Origin: Siminovitchia acidinfaciens
GTDB lineage: Bacteria > Bacillota > Bacilli > Bacillales > Bacillaceae_C
DNA length: 64,000 nucleotides
Direction of reading: 5' to 3'
NCBI RefSeq assembly: GCF_003605385.1
Contig: NZ_QYTV02000013.1
Coordinates: forward strand, 549-64,548
Made by a program: the position numbers and the translations under genes. A model generated the notes under the pieces. That model saw only the letters and a list, made by a program, of their open reading frames with translations. It made no database searches and had not been told where the DNA came from. Numbering within the stretch: the stretch's first letter is position 1; every line of letters begins with the position of its first letter. Shown piece by piece: positions 9,658 to 18,027 of the stretch.

Positions 9658-10476
9658 TCAGCTGATACGGGCCTGCCTGCTTACTTTGCAAACCATCCTC
9701 ATCAGCGCACGATGTGCAGGAGGAAATATGGCGAAGAAGGCGTCCATTGTTTTTCGAAAAGGCATAGGGCAGATGACGGGTTTATTTTTATGGATTCCAT
9801 TCAAAGTGATTTTAGCGAGCTTTTCCGGTGTCATCACCTTCTGCTTCTCCAATTGATTCATTATCAGTGATTTATTAATATTAACTGCTTTAGCTTTTTC
9901 AAAGATGGGTGTGTCTACGAACGCAGGGCAAAGTGCGCTTACCTTAATTCCAAATTGTTCTGCTTCATAATGCAGTGACGTAGTCAGTCCGACTACTGCG
10001 TGTTTTGTCGTGGAGTAAACGGATGAGACGGGAGAAGGTCCAAGCCCAGCCGCTGATGCGGTGTTGACAATATGACCGAAGCCCTGCTCTTTCATGATGC
10101 TATATCCAGCCTGGGTGCCGTGAATCACACCCCATAAATTAATGTCCATCATTTCTTTCCAATCATCGATCGTCATATCAAACAGCTCGCCATACATGGC
10201 AATTCCAGCATTATTAAAGAGGTAATCAAGCCGGCCATATTCTTCATACGTGTCTTTTATGAGCCGGTCAACTTGTGTAAAATCGGTAACGTCCAAATAT
10301 TCATACCTAGAATTCAGCATTTTTTCGTTAAAATTGGACTCTAAATCCCGTCCTTCCTTTTCATTGATATCGGCAATGATGACAAAAATTCCTTGTGAAA
10401 CAAGCTCGCTGCATAGCGCCTTGCCGATTCCAGAAGCTCCTCCAGTAACAATAGCGGTCTTTTTCTCCGTTTTCAT
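9658..10476 (-). CDS. Short-chain dehydrogenase/reductase
   Basis: 272 residues. A classical SDR: cofactor loop TGGASGIGKAL near residues 12-22, NNAG near 90-93 and the catalytic YSTTKHA (Tyr-x3-Lys) with an upstream Ser. The basic-free, acidic D after beta-2 (IADINEKEG) suggests NAD preference. The start at 10476 has GGAGGG seven bases upstream; a TTG three bases earlier is less likely. The substrate is unknown. It is convergent with glpD and divergent from miaA. The 190 bases before it (9467-9657) hold no gene. Confidence 0.9.
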   Translation of the reverse strand: MKTEKKTAIVTGGASGIGKALCSELVSQGIFVIIADINEKEGRDLESNFNEKMLNSRYEYLDVTDFTQVDRLIKDTYEEYGRLDYLFNNAGIAMYGELFDMTIDDWKEMMDINLWGVIHGTQAGYSIMKEQGFGHIVNTASAAGLGPSPVSSVYSTTKHAVVGLTTSLHYEAEQFGIKVSALCPAFVDTPIFEKAKAVNINKSLIMNQLEKQKVMTPEKLAKITLNGIHKNKPVICPMPFRKTMDAFFAIFPPAHRALMRMVCKVSRQARIS

Positions 10477-10673
10477 CAATATCCCTCCGGATTTGGATAG
10501 TTAAAGCTATTATTCTGGGCTTACGCCAAAATACCTGCCAGATCTAAAATTAACTATCATTTGAAGTTGGTTAAATAACGCGAACCGATAAATGCCTAAA
10601 GACAAAAACTTGTTCATAGCCGATGAAAAGATATTTTGATAAAAACATCACTTCTGTTAATATGGGAATAAGC

Positions 10674-11651
10674 ATGCAGATGAAAGCAGTGAAACAATTG
10701 AATAGTAATCAAAAACTATTAGTACTAGTCGGTCCAACGGCAGTCGGGAAGACTAAAGTAAGTATTGAAATAGCCAAAGCATTCAATGCCGAGATCATTA
10801 GCGGGGACTCGATGCAGGTGTATACAGGCATGGATATTGGAACGGCTAAAATCAAGCCAAAGGAAATGGAGGGGATCCCTCATCATCTTTTGGATATCAG
10901 GCAGCCGGACGAGTCGTTTTCTGTTGCAGAGTTCCAAACCGCTGTCAGGCAGAAAATTGATGAAATCACCGAACGTGGCTCCATTCCGCTCATAGTTGGA
11001 GGGACAGGGCTTTATGTTCAATCAGTCATCTATGATTACAGGTTTTTAGAAATGGAAGGGGATCCTGCATTCAGATCCGAATTGGAGAAAAGGGCAGTTG
11101 CAGGAGAAAGCACTGAGTTGTACAAAGAGTTGCAGAAAGTCGACGCGGAAAGCGCTGCTGGGATTCATCCGAATAATGTAAAGCGAGTTATTCGCGCCTT
11201 GGAAATTCATCATTTGACAGGAAAAAAGATGAGTGACAAGCCTAAAGCACACAATAACGAATTATTATATGATACCGCACTTATCGGATTGAGCATGGAT
11301 CGGGATAAACTGTATAAACGGATCAATAAACGGGTAGATTTGATGGTGGAAGAAGGACTTGTGGAAGAAGCCAGGCACTTTTACGAAAAAGGCATCCGTG
11401 ATGTCCAGTCCGTCCAGGCAATCGGATATAAAGAGCTATATGAATATTTTTCCGGCAATCTTTCCCTTGATGCTGCAGTGGACTTACTGAAAAAAAACAC
11501 ACGTCGCTACGCTAAACGGCAATTCACATGGTTCCGGAACAAAATGGATGTTACCTGGTTTGATATGACTAATGAAGGGGAACACTTGAACAAAATAGAG
11601 GAAATTATTGATTTTATTGCAGGAAAGCTACAAATAAAGGCGAATACATAA
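10674..11651 (+). CDS. miaA: tRNA dimethylallyltransferase
   Basis: About 325 residues. It adds dimethylallyl to N6 of A37 in tRNAs reading UNN codons. The P-loop [15 protein letters not shown], the [15 protein letters not shown] substrate loop and the GGTGLYVQS block are diagnostic. The start is uncertain: the open frame extends to 10623 with no ribosome site, ATG 10674 has a weak GGGA six bases upstream and ATG 10680 is also possible. hfq follows after 29 bases, as in other Bacillus. Confidence 0.95.
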   Translation: MQMKAVKQLNSNQKLLVLVGPTAVGKTKVSIEIAKAFNAEIISGDSMQVYTGMDIGTAKIKPKEMEGIPHHLLDIRQPDESFSVAEFQTAVRQKIDEITERGSIPLIVGGTGLYVQSVIYDYRFLEMEGDPAFRSELEKRAVAGESTELYKELQKVDAESAAGIHPNNVKRVIRALEIHHLTGKKMSDKPKAHNNELLYDTALIGLSMDRDKLYKRINKRVDLMVEEGLVEEARHFYEKGIRDVQSVQAIGYKELYEYFSGNLSLDAAVDLLKKNTRRYAKRQFTWFRNKMDVTWFDMTNEGEHLNKIEEIIDFIAGKLQIKANT

Positions 11652-11680
11652 CTAATAGAGAAAAAGAGGAGGCCATCAGA

Positions 11681-11911
11681 TTGAAACAACCCGTCAATAT
11701 TCAAGATCAATTTTTAAATCAGTTACGCAAAGAAGGAATTCCTGTCACCGTTTTCCTCTTGAACGGTTTTCAACTCCGTGGGCAGGTGAAAGGATTCGAT
11801 AACTTTACCGTTTTATTTGAAACAGAAGGTAAGCAGCAGCTAGTATTCAAACATGCGATATCAACATTCTCGCCGCAGAGGAACGTTCAGATAAGCTACG
11901 AGGAGCAGTAG
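11681..11911 (+). CDS. hfq: RNA-binding protein Hfq
   Basis: 76 residues, the usual Bacillus length. The Sm1 motif ([20 protein letters not shown]) and the Sm2 motif (KHAIST) are complete. It forms hexameric rings that bind RNA. It starts at TTG with a strong GAGGAGG eight bases upstream; no ATG is available in frame. Co-transcribed with miaA. Confidence 0.96.
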   Translation: MKQPVNIQDQFLNQLRKEGIPVTVFLLNGFQLRGQVKGFDNFTVLFETEGKQQLVFKHAISTFSPQRNVQISYEEQ

Positions 11912-11917
11912 AATAAC

Positions 11918-12190
11918 AAAAGCGCAGGCGCCTTTGATCAGCCCCGACAAGCACAAGACGATTCCAGAGGAGGAAGTTCTTCAGCCAAGCTGCTGATTTC
12001 CACCGCATCATGTGAAAACTTTTCTGAAAATGCTTCAAGCGGCTTTGCGACGAGTTGAACCAAGACTTCTTAGAATATGCTTTGGCGCAGGAGCACACTT
12101 TTCCATGCATGCTTGTGACCGCGAGGGGCTAGGCGCTGGCCGTCTTAAAGCGCCACTAGGACATCCTGTCCGTCGGAGCTGGACGTACTA
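11918..12190 (-). repeat. Long dispersed intergenic element (GCGC-ended)
   Basis: On the minus strand it begins near GTCCAGCTCCGACGGACAGG, passes through AGCGCCTAGCCCCTCGCGG and CTTGTCGGGGCTGATC, and ends in AAAGGCGCCTGCGCTTTT. Parts recur at 2327-2352 and 50466-50585. I recognise this style of element as common between genes in Bacillaceae. Frames within it (for example 12012-12197) are not genes. Confidence 0.6.
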
Positions 12191-12248
12191 CAAATAGATA
12201 ATAAGTTATCTATAAACTTAAGCGGTATTAATTACGCTAGACAATAAG

Positions 12249-12283
12249 TAAAAACGCATCGAAATTTCGATGCGCTTTTTATT
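12249..12283 (+). terminator. Intrinsic terminator
   Basis: A perfect 20-base palindrome (CGCATCGAAA/TTTCGATGCG, 12255-12274), then CTTTTT. It isolates the following cassette from miaA-hfq. Confidence 0.85.
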
Positions 12284-12305
12284 TATTCAAAAGACTGACA
12301 CAACC

Positions 12306-12374
12306 GAACACAAATCGCATCTAATGATGCAATTTGTGTTCGGTCTTTTTGTTTGATTGATGCAAAATGTGTTC
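12306..12374 (+). promoter_or_regulatory. Three 16-bp repeats: candidate enhancer (UAS) of the sigma-54 promoter
   Basis: Copies of GATGCRAWWTGTGTTC lie at 12306-12321 (minus orientation), 12326-12341 and 12359-12374. Centres are 20 and 33 bp apart, near whole helical turns, and lie about 80-145 bp upstream of the predicted start site, where sigma-54 activators bind. The first two form an inverted repeat followed by CTTTTTG, so the same DNA could also act as a terminator. Confidence 0.6.
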
Positions 12375-12424
12375 AAATGGGAGTTTAAAGTGTACGCAAG
12401 CATTGTAAACGGTAACAATTCAGT

Positions 12425-12441
12425 TTGGCACAGTTTTTGCA
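12425..12441 (+). promoter_or_regulatory. Sigma-54 (-24/-12) promoter
   Basis: TTGGCACAGTTTTTGCA agrees with the TTGGCAC-N5-TTGCA consensus at every fixed position. Transcription should start near 12453, 27 bases before the first gene. The last gene of the cassette encodes a sigma-54 activator, which matches. Confidence 0.9.
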
Positions 12442-12479
12442 ATTGTAAATAATCGAATGACAAATCAGGAGGGGTACGA

Positions 12480-12626
12480 ATGGGAGAACTGATTTTTACC
12501 TTTTGTTACGGCGGTGCATTGATTGTTGCAGGTATTCTCGTAAAAGTAATGACGTCCAAGCAAGTATCAGAAAAAGTAGAAAGGGAAGAAGAGTTTAGCA
12601 AAAACAGGCAGGGGAGTGTGATTTGA
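12480..12626 (+). CDS. Small membrane partner of the sodium symporter
   Basis: 48 residues, one N-terminal hydrophobic helix (about 3-24) and a charged C-terminal tail with KQVSEKVEREEEF. It starts at ATG with AGGAGGGG seven bases upstream and ends one base before the symporter ATG. Short proteins like this often precede SSS symporters in Gram-positives. It is the first gene after the sigma-54 promoter. Confidence 0.7.
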   Translation: MGELIFTFCYGGALIVAGILVKVMTSKQVSEKVEREEEFSKNRQGSVI

Positions 12627-12627
12627 C

Positions 12628-14235
12628 ATGGCTTTTTCAATCGGCATTTTAGTATCTTTTGTTATTTTCATGGTCATAGGAATCGGCTTATCAAGAAAAG
12701 TGTCAAGCGTTGAGGAATATTATGTAAGTGGCCGTAATGCCGGCACTTTGTTAATTACAGGATCCCTGGTGGCTTCCTTTTTAAGTACAGTCGCTTTCAT
12801 GGGAGAGGTTGGATTTTCTTATGACGGCTATCCAATTCTATTATTGATATTAACGATATTTAACGCAAGCGGCTACGTTTTCGGGGTATTGTTTTTCGGT
12901 AAGTACCTTCGCCGAAGCAAGGCGCTTACGCTGCCAGAGTATTTTGGAAAAAGATATGATTCATCGAAGGTAAGAACATTGACAGCTGCTACTACCATTT
13001 TCGGCGTTTCAGCCTATTTGATTGCCGTTACACAAGGCGGTGCTGTTTTATTATCGGAAATTCTCGAAGTGAAATATGCTTTTGCACTTATTTTAATGTG
13101 GGTTGTATATACTTCTTTCACCACTTTATCGGGAGCGAAAGGAGTCTTAGTGACAGACACGTTCATGTTCCTGCTCTTTTCAATAGCGACATTCATTTCG
13201 ATTCCGCTCATTATAAAAGCAGTTGGCGGCTGGCCTGGGGCGGTTACGGAAGGCGCAACATTGGCTGCAAGGCCAGACTTATTAAGCTGGCATGGAATTA
13301 CCGGTGAAGGGGCCTATATGGGGACGCCGGGAGAAGCACTTGCCTGGGCAATCATTATGGGGCTCGTTTGGGGATTCGTCATCGCGGTTTCTCCTTGGCA
13401 GACAAGTCGTTACCTGATGGCTAAAAATGAGCACGTTGCTATCCGTTCAGGTGTAATTGCGATGATTTCATTAATCACGCTTTATTTATTCTTGCAAATT
13501 GGTACGTCACTGGTTTCTGTGGTCAATCCTGATATTGTCCCATCGGAAAAAGTGTTCATCTGGGCTGCGCAAAACCTGCTTCCGACAGGTGTCGGGGTTA
13601 TAGCTGTAAGCGGAATATTGGCTGCCGCCATCTCGTCCTGCTCCACGTTCCTTCAGTTGATCGGTAACAGTGTGACTCGTGACCTTCTTCCAAAGGCGCA
13701 GCAAGGACAACTGCCTGATAAGCAGGCATTGAAGCTCAGCCGGATATCCATGCTTGGTGTTAGTGTCATCATTTTATTGATTACATTTTGGCAGCCGCCA
13801 TCTGTCATGTGGATCGGCTATTTTGCGGCCACATTATTTGCTGCATCATGGGGACCGGCAGCGTTTTTCAGTATATATTCAAAAAAGGTTACAAAAACAG
13901 CGGCTTTTTGGAGCATTATTTTTGGATTCCTCGGGGTTGTCGGCGGTGAAGTACTCAAACTGTTGGGAGTCTCTCTTCCGATTTATCTGCATCCGGCCAT
14001 TATCGGATTTGCGTTGAGTACAATCACAATCATTGTTGTCTCTCAATTTACGACAGTTACCGAAGCGGAGCGCACGTTCCAGGCTCAGTTAAGACAGTTA
14101 CCTGCTGAAGAACTGGACAGCAAAGAACAAAAGTTGACGGCTAGATACCCGTATTTTCTTATGGCAAGTGGAATTCTAATAATTCTTATTACATTCATTT
14201 TTTATTATCTGCCGATTTCAAAGGTTGCATTTTAA
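12628..14235 (+). CDS. Sodium:solute symporter (SSS family)
   Basis: 535 residues with about 13 hydrophobic helices. YYVSGRNAGTLLITGSLVAS near 31-50 and the WPGAV and SPWQTSRYLMAKN segments are typical of the SSS family (TC 2.A.21). It probably imports the substrate oxidised by the downstream flavoprotein. GGGGAGTG precedes the ATG. The substrate cannot be read from sequence; betaines, other N-methylated amino acids or carboxylates are all possible. The etfA-like gene starts 13 bases after its stop. Confidence 0.9.
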   Translation: MAFSIGILVSFVIFMVIGIGLSRKVSSVEEYYVSGRNAGTLLITGSLVASFLSTVAFMGEVGFSYDGYPILLLILTIFNASGYVFGVLFFGKYLRRSKALTLPEYFGKRYDSSKVRTLTAATTIFGVSAYLIAVTQGGAVLLSEILEVKYAFALILMWVVYTSFTTLSGAKGVLVTDTFMFLLFSIATFISIPLIIKAVGGWPGAVTEGATLAARPDLLSWHGITGEGAYMGTPGEALAWAIIMGLVWGFVIAVSPWQTSRYLMAKNEHVAIRSGVIAMISLITLYLFLQIGTSLVSVVNPDIVPSEKVFIWAAQNLLPTGVGVIAVSGILAAAISSCSTFLQLIGNSVTRDLLPKAQQGQLPDKQALKLSRISMLGVSVIILLITFWQPPSVMWIGYFAATLFAASWGPAAFFSIYSKKVTKTAAFWSIIFGFLGVVGGEVLKLLGVSLPIYLHPAIIGFALSTITIIVVSQFTTVTEAERTFQAQLRQLPAEELDSKEQKLTARYPYFLMASGILIILITFIFYYLPISKVAF

Positions 14236-14248
14236 GGAGGGTTTGACG

Positions 14249-15253
14249 TTGACGGTATGTTATGTGCCTCTTTTGGATGGAAAACAGATTAAACCATCAG
14301 CTCACGGTCTTCTGAAACAAGCCAAAAGGCTAAATAACAGAGTGATTGCATTAATCGTCCACTGCGGGATAGATGAAATTCATCCCCCGTTGGATTGCGA
14401 CGAAATACATCTAATTGAACTATCGGAAGAAATGTGGCCAATTGCAGCTAACCATATGAGAGCGTTTGAAAAGTTTCAAAATGGTCGTAAGGAGGAAGCC
14501 GTTTTATTCAGCGCTTCCCCGTTGGCCAATGAAATAGCAGCCGGACTGGCATTCAAACTGGACCGGCCGATTGTTAATAAAGTGATGGATGCTTTTTATA
14601 ATGATCAGCACCTGTCTATCAAAAAAGAAGTCTATGGAGGAAAAGCCTGTTTATATGAAGATAGCGCTTTAGGAAGCATCATCACATATGATCCGGCATT
14701 TCTGCCATATGCAAACAACAATGCTAACAAGGACGTACCAGTTTTCCGTTCGACTATGGATGTCGAGCCAAACACAAGCATCCGCTTTATCGAGAGTAAG
14801 AAATTGAGCTGGGAAGATATTGGTTTGACGGAAGCTAATTGCGTAATTGGAGTAGGAAGAGGAGTACACAACGCGGACATCGGCAATCAGCTGGAGCAGA
14901 TTGAAGAACTGGCAAAAATATTAAACGCACCTATTGGGGGTAGTAAAGTGGCTGATGAGCTAAAGCTCATACCAAGAGAAAAACGCATTGGATCAAGCGG
15001 CGTCTCATTGGAAGAAGCAGACATTTACATTTCTATTGGAATATCGGGTTCATCGCAGCATTTGGAAGGAATTAAAAACGTCAAACATATCCTGGCTATC
15101 AACAACGATGCTGCAGCACCTATTTTCAAACGCTCCGACTTGGGTATAATCGGTGATTTTAAAGAAGCGATCCCTCTCTTGATCGACATCATAAAGAACA
15201 AAAGTGGAGTGAATAACAGTGAGAATACTAGTCATCTTAAGGCAAGTGTATGA
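14249..15253 (+). CDS. etfA: Electron transfer flavoprotein alpha subunit
   Basis: About 334 residues. The C-terminal FAD domain carries GSSGVSLEEADIYISIGISG, QHLEGI and LAINNDAAAPIFKRSDLGI, the ETF-alpha signature. The N-terminal half is diverged. The most likely start is TTG 14249, eight bases after AAGGAGG. With EtfB it should accept electrons from the OYE-type dehydrogenase downstream. Its 3' end overlaps etfB by 35 bases. Confidence 0.88.
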   Translation: MTVCYVPLLDGKQIKPSAHGLLKQAKRLNNRVIALIVHCGIDEIHPPLDCDEIHLIELSEEMWPIAANHMRAFEKFQNGRKEEAVLFSASPLANEIAAGLAFKLDRPIVNKVMDAFYNDQHLSIKKEVYGGKACLYEDSALGSIITYDPAFLPYANNNANKDVPVFRSTMDVEPNTSIRFIESKKLSWEDIGLTEANCVIGVGRGVHNADIGNQLEQIEELAKILNAPIGGSKVADELKLIPREKRIGSSGVSLEEADIYISIGISGSSQHLEGIKNVKHILAINNDAAAPIFKRSDLGIIGDFKEAIPLLIDIIKNKSGVNNSENTSHLKASV

Positions 15254-16028
15254 GCAAAAATCCATTCACTGGGATTACGAAAACAATGATTTCAAGAACA
15301 GGAAGGCCACAATCAATCAGGCAGACTTGAATGCTCTGCAATGGGCTAGCGATTATTCAAAGGAACATAATGCCTCCATTGATGTTTACATTTTGGCAGA
15401 TGGAGAGTGCAATGAAACTTTGAAAGAAAAACTGGCAAGGTTTCCGCTAAATACATGCACACATATCCCAAAAAGCGGGAACGAGCAGGCCGACGCACAC
15501 TATCTGGCATCATCTATTGAGCAAGGCATGTATGACTTAGTTGTCTGCGGTGATGAAACTGAAGATGAGCACAATTCGTGTTTGCTCCCGCTGTTGGGAT
15601 ATTCTCTCGGCATGGATGTTCTGACCTCTGTCCACCAAATTGAAGCTAAGGGGGCACAGCACCTGCTTGCACACCGCAAAGAGGAAAGAGGAGCAACACA
15701 AATATTTGATATCCAATTTCCAGTTGCCCTGTCCTTTACCACTCAAATCAGTAAGTTGAGATACAGCAGACATTTTCAATATGAAATCGAAATCACGAAA
15801 AGAGAACGAGTTGACCAGATTCCCAGATCTCACAGAAGGCTCGGCTCCCCTGAACCGAATATTATTTTTGGAAAAGTGCCCGAGGAAGAGAATCCTCTGG
15901 AACGATTGATGAATGTAATGGGATTTTCTAACAACAGCGATACCGGTCTGTCGCAGCAAACAAATGCATTATCAGAGGAGCATCTTCATTTCACAGCAGA
16001 GCGTCTGATGAAATGGTTAAAGGAGTAG
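15219..16028 (+). CDS. etfB: Electron transfer flavoprotein beta subunit, divergent
   Basis: 269 residues from GTG with GGAG upstream. The INQADLNALQWA region near 32-43 and DLVVCGDETEDEHNSCLLPLLGYSLG near 108-133 place it in the ETF-beta/FixA superfamily, but the normal ETF-beta AMP-binding signature is hard to see. Context between etfA and the Fe-S genes supports the call. It resembles the EtfB of DgcAB-type demethylation systems more than fatty-acid EtfB (inference). Confidence 0.78.
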   Translation: MRILVILRQVYEQKSIHWDYENNDFKNRKATINQADLNALQWASDYSKEHNASIDVYILADGECNETLKEKLARFPLNTCTHIPKSGNEQADAHYLASSIEQGMYDLVVCGDETEDEHNSCLLPLLGYSLGMDVLTSVHQIEAKGAQHLLAHRKEERGATQIFDIQFPVALSFTTQISKLRYSRHFQYEIEITKRERVDQIPRSHRRLGSPEPNIIFGKVPEEENPLERLMNVMGFSNNSDTGLSQQTNALSEEHLHFTAERLMKWLKE

Positions 16029-16034
16029 AACGAA

Positions 16035-17279
16035 ATGGAGATAAGAAGAGATACCTTTTGGAATATTTCACCGGAAATGCAAATTTGGTTTTATGTACTT
16101 GCAGGTGTCGCAAGCGTCATTTTCTTATACGGATTTTACCGCAGATACAGACTCTGGAACAGAGGTCGGAAAGAAAAGATTCAATGGAAAAATTTAAAAG
16201 ATAATTTCAGCTATTTTTCACGGCTTGCTGTCAGACAGACAAAATTAAAAAAAGATAAATTAGCCGGTACAATGCATAAAATGATCGCCTACGGCTTTAC
16301 AGCATTATTTATTGGAACTGTCCTAGTTTTTATCGACCAGGACTTCAGAATACCCATATTGCAAGGTAAATTCTATTTGATCTATGAGCTGGTACTGGAT
16401 ATTTTTGGCCTGGCATTCATCATTGGACTCATCGCTTTCCTTTTTATCAGAGGAGGAAAGTTCAGAAGACGAATGCTTCAAAGTAAAATGGATTACCTGT
16501 TCCTTATATTATTCATATTGATCGGAATCGGCGGCTATATAACAGAAGGGATCCGTTTGAGTGAGACAAATATCCATTACGCTCATTGGTCTCCAGTTGG
16601 GTATGCACTAAGTCATTTATTTTCAGGGAGCATGCTGTTCAATGGAGATACGTATTTATTCTGGTGGCTTTCCCATGCCTTGTTTGCATTTGTGTTGATT
16701 GCAATGATCCCATTTACGAAGCTGCTGCATGTGATAACCGCGCCACTTAACATTTTGATTTCGCCAGTCAAGCGTACAGGTGAATTTGATGCGGTGGTGC
16801 TCTTGAAAGACGATCAAAAAGAACGGGTTGCAGTCGAAAGTGTTTATGATTTTACAAACTTGCAGCTGCTGAGCACGGATGCCTGTACGGAGTGCGGAAG
16901 ATGCGATCAAGTATGTCCCGCTAATTTAAGCGGGAAGGATCTGGCACCAAGGAACATCATCATGAAAATCCGTGAAAATATGCATGAAAATAAGCTCATC
17001 TCCTCATTTATTTCTGCAGAAGAATTAAAGCAGTGCACCAACTGCAGCGCTTGCGTGGAAGCCTGTCCGGTATCTATTAATCACGTTGATTTGATACTTG
17101 CCATGCGCAGAGGAGCGTTGCCTGAAGAATTGTTGAATCCACATGCGGAAGAGGCCCTTGTGCATTTGGGCCACGATCAGAACATTTGGGGTTCGCCTTG
17201 GTCCGAACGGGAAGATTGGACAAGGGGTTTGAATGTACCGGTATTAAGAGATTCAAAAAATACATCGAAGGAGGCATAA
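16035..17279 (+). CDS. Membrane heme/Fe-S electron carrier (NarI-like plus ferredoxin domain)
   Basis: 414 residues. Five hydrophobic helices in residues 10-240 with possible heme-ligand His (MHKMIAYG, ALSHLF, WLSHALF, KLLHVI) are followed by two 4Fe-4S motifs, CTECGRCDQVCP (near 282-293) and CTNCSACVEACP (near 334-345). It probably passes electrons from ETF or the flavoprotein to the quinone pool. With the next protein it equals a split DgcB/HdrD-type protein. AAGGAG lies before the ATG. Confidence 0.85.
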   Translation: MEIRRDTFWNISPEMQIWFYVLAGVASVIFLYGFYRRYRLWNRGRKEKIQWKNLKDNFSYFSRLAVRQTKLKKDKLAGTMHKMIAYGFTALFIGTVLVFIDQDFRIPILQGKFYLIYELVLDIFGLAFIIGLIAFLFIRGGKFRRRMLQSKMDYLFLILFILIGIGGYITEGIRLSETNIHYAHWSPVGYALSHLFSGSMLFNGDTYLFWWLSHALFAFVLIAMIPFTKLLHVITAPLNILISPVKRTGEFDAVVLLKDDQKERVAVESVYDFTNLQLLSTDACTECGRCDQVCPANLSGKDLAPRNIIMKIRENMHENKLISSFISAEELKQCTNCSACVEACPVSINHVDLILAMRRGALPEELLNPHAEEALVHLGHDQNIWGSPWSEREDWTRGLNVPVLRDSKNTSKEA

Positions 17280-17283
17280 CATC

Positions 17284-18021
17284 ATGGAAGTATTATTTTG
17301 GGTAGGATGCGCGGCAGCTTATGACCCGCGGTTAAAACGGATTGCCGCTGCATTTGCAGATATCATGAACAAAGCGGAGGTCAGCTTTGCAATATTGGGA
17401 AATGAAGAACGGTGTACCGGAGATATTGCCAGAAGGATGGGTGATGAAGATCTATATGAAAATCTGGCGAAAACGAACATAGAAACATTGAACAGACATG
17501 GAGTGACTTCGATCGTCACTACCTGCCCGCACTGTTTCAACATGTTCAAAAACGAGTATCCAAAACTGGGCGGAAGTTTTGAAGTCGAGCATTATACAAC
17601 ATTTATTTATAAATTGATTGAGACTGGAAGATTAAAAGTTCCTAAAACAGAAAAGAAAGAAATCATCACTTACCATGATCCGTGTTATCTCGGTAGACAA
17701 AACGGCATTTTTGAAGAACCGAGAAGCATTCTTGAAATCCTTGGATATGAAATAAAAGAAATGGAACATACGAAGGAAAAATCATTCTGCTGCGGCGCAG
17801 GCGGCGGAATGATGTTCCAGGATGTGGACAAAGGTGAAAAAATTAATAATGTCAGAGCGAAGGAAGCTGTATCGACAGGCGCATCAACAACAGCAACAGG
17901 CTGCCCGTTTTGCTTAGTCATGATGGAAGAGGCAATCGGGGCGATCAACCAAAAGGATGGGACCAATTATTTCACACGTGATATTGCAGAAATCGTCAAT
18001 GAGCTGACAGAAGGGAGATAA
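17284..18021 (+). CDS. CCG-domain (HdrB/HdrD-like) Fe-S protein
   Basis: 245 residues, soluble, with two cysteine-rich CCG-type domains: VGCAAAYDPR with CPHCFN, and HDPCYLGR with FCCGAGGGMMF and GCPFC. Such domains bind unusual 4Fe-4S clusters in heterodisulfide-reductase-like subunits. In DgcB this part is fused to the preceding protein; here it is a separate gene four bases downstream, read from AAGGAGG. Confidence 0.88.
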   Translation: MEVLFWVGCAAAYDPRLKRIAAAFADIMNKAEVSFAILGNEERCTGDIARRMGDEDLYENLAKTNIETLNRHGVTSIVTTCPHCFNMFKNEYPKLGGSFEVEHYTTFIYKLIETGRLKVPKTEKKEIITYHDPCYLGRQNGIFEEPRSILEILGYEIKEMEHTKEKSFCCGAGGGMMFQDVDKGEKINNVRAKEAVSTGASTTATGCPFCLVMMEEAIGAINQKDGTNYFTRDIAEIVNELTEGR

Positions 18022-18027
18022 CGTGGA

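Noticed and set aside
12012-12197. 61-codon plus-strand frame after hfq
   Set aside because: It lies in the GCGC-ended dispersed element and has no ribosome site.
15537-15959. 140-codon frame antisense to etfB
   Set aside because: The plus-strand frame is flanked by operon partners with overlaps and ribosome sites; the antisense one has none.
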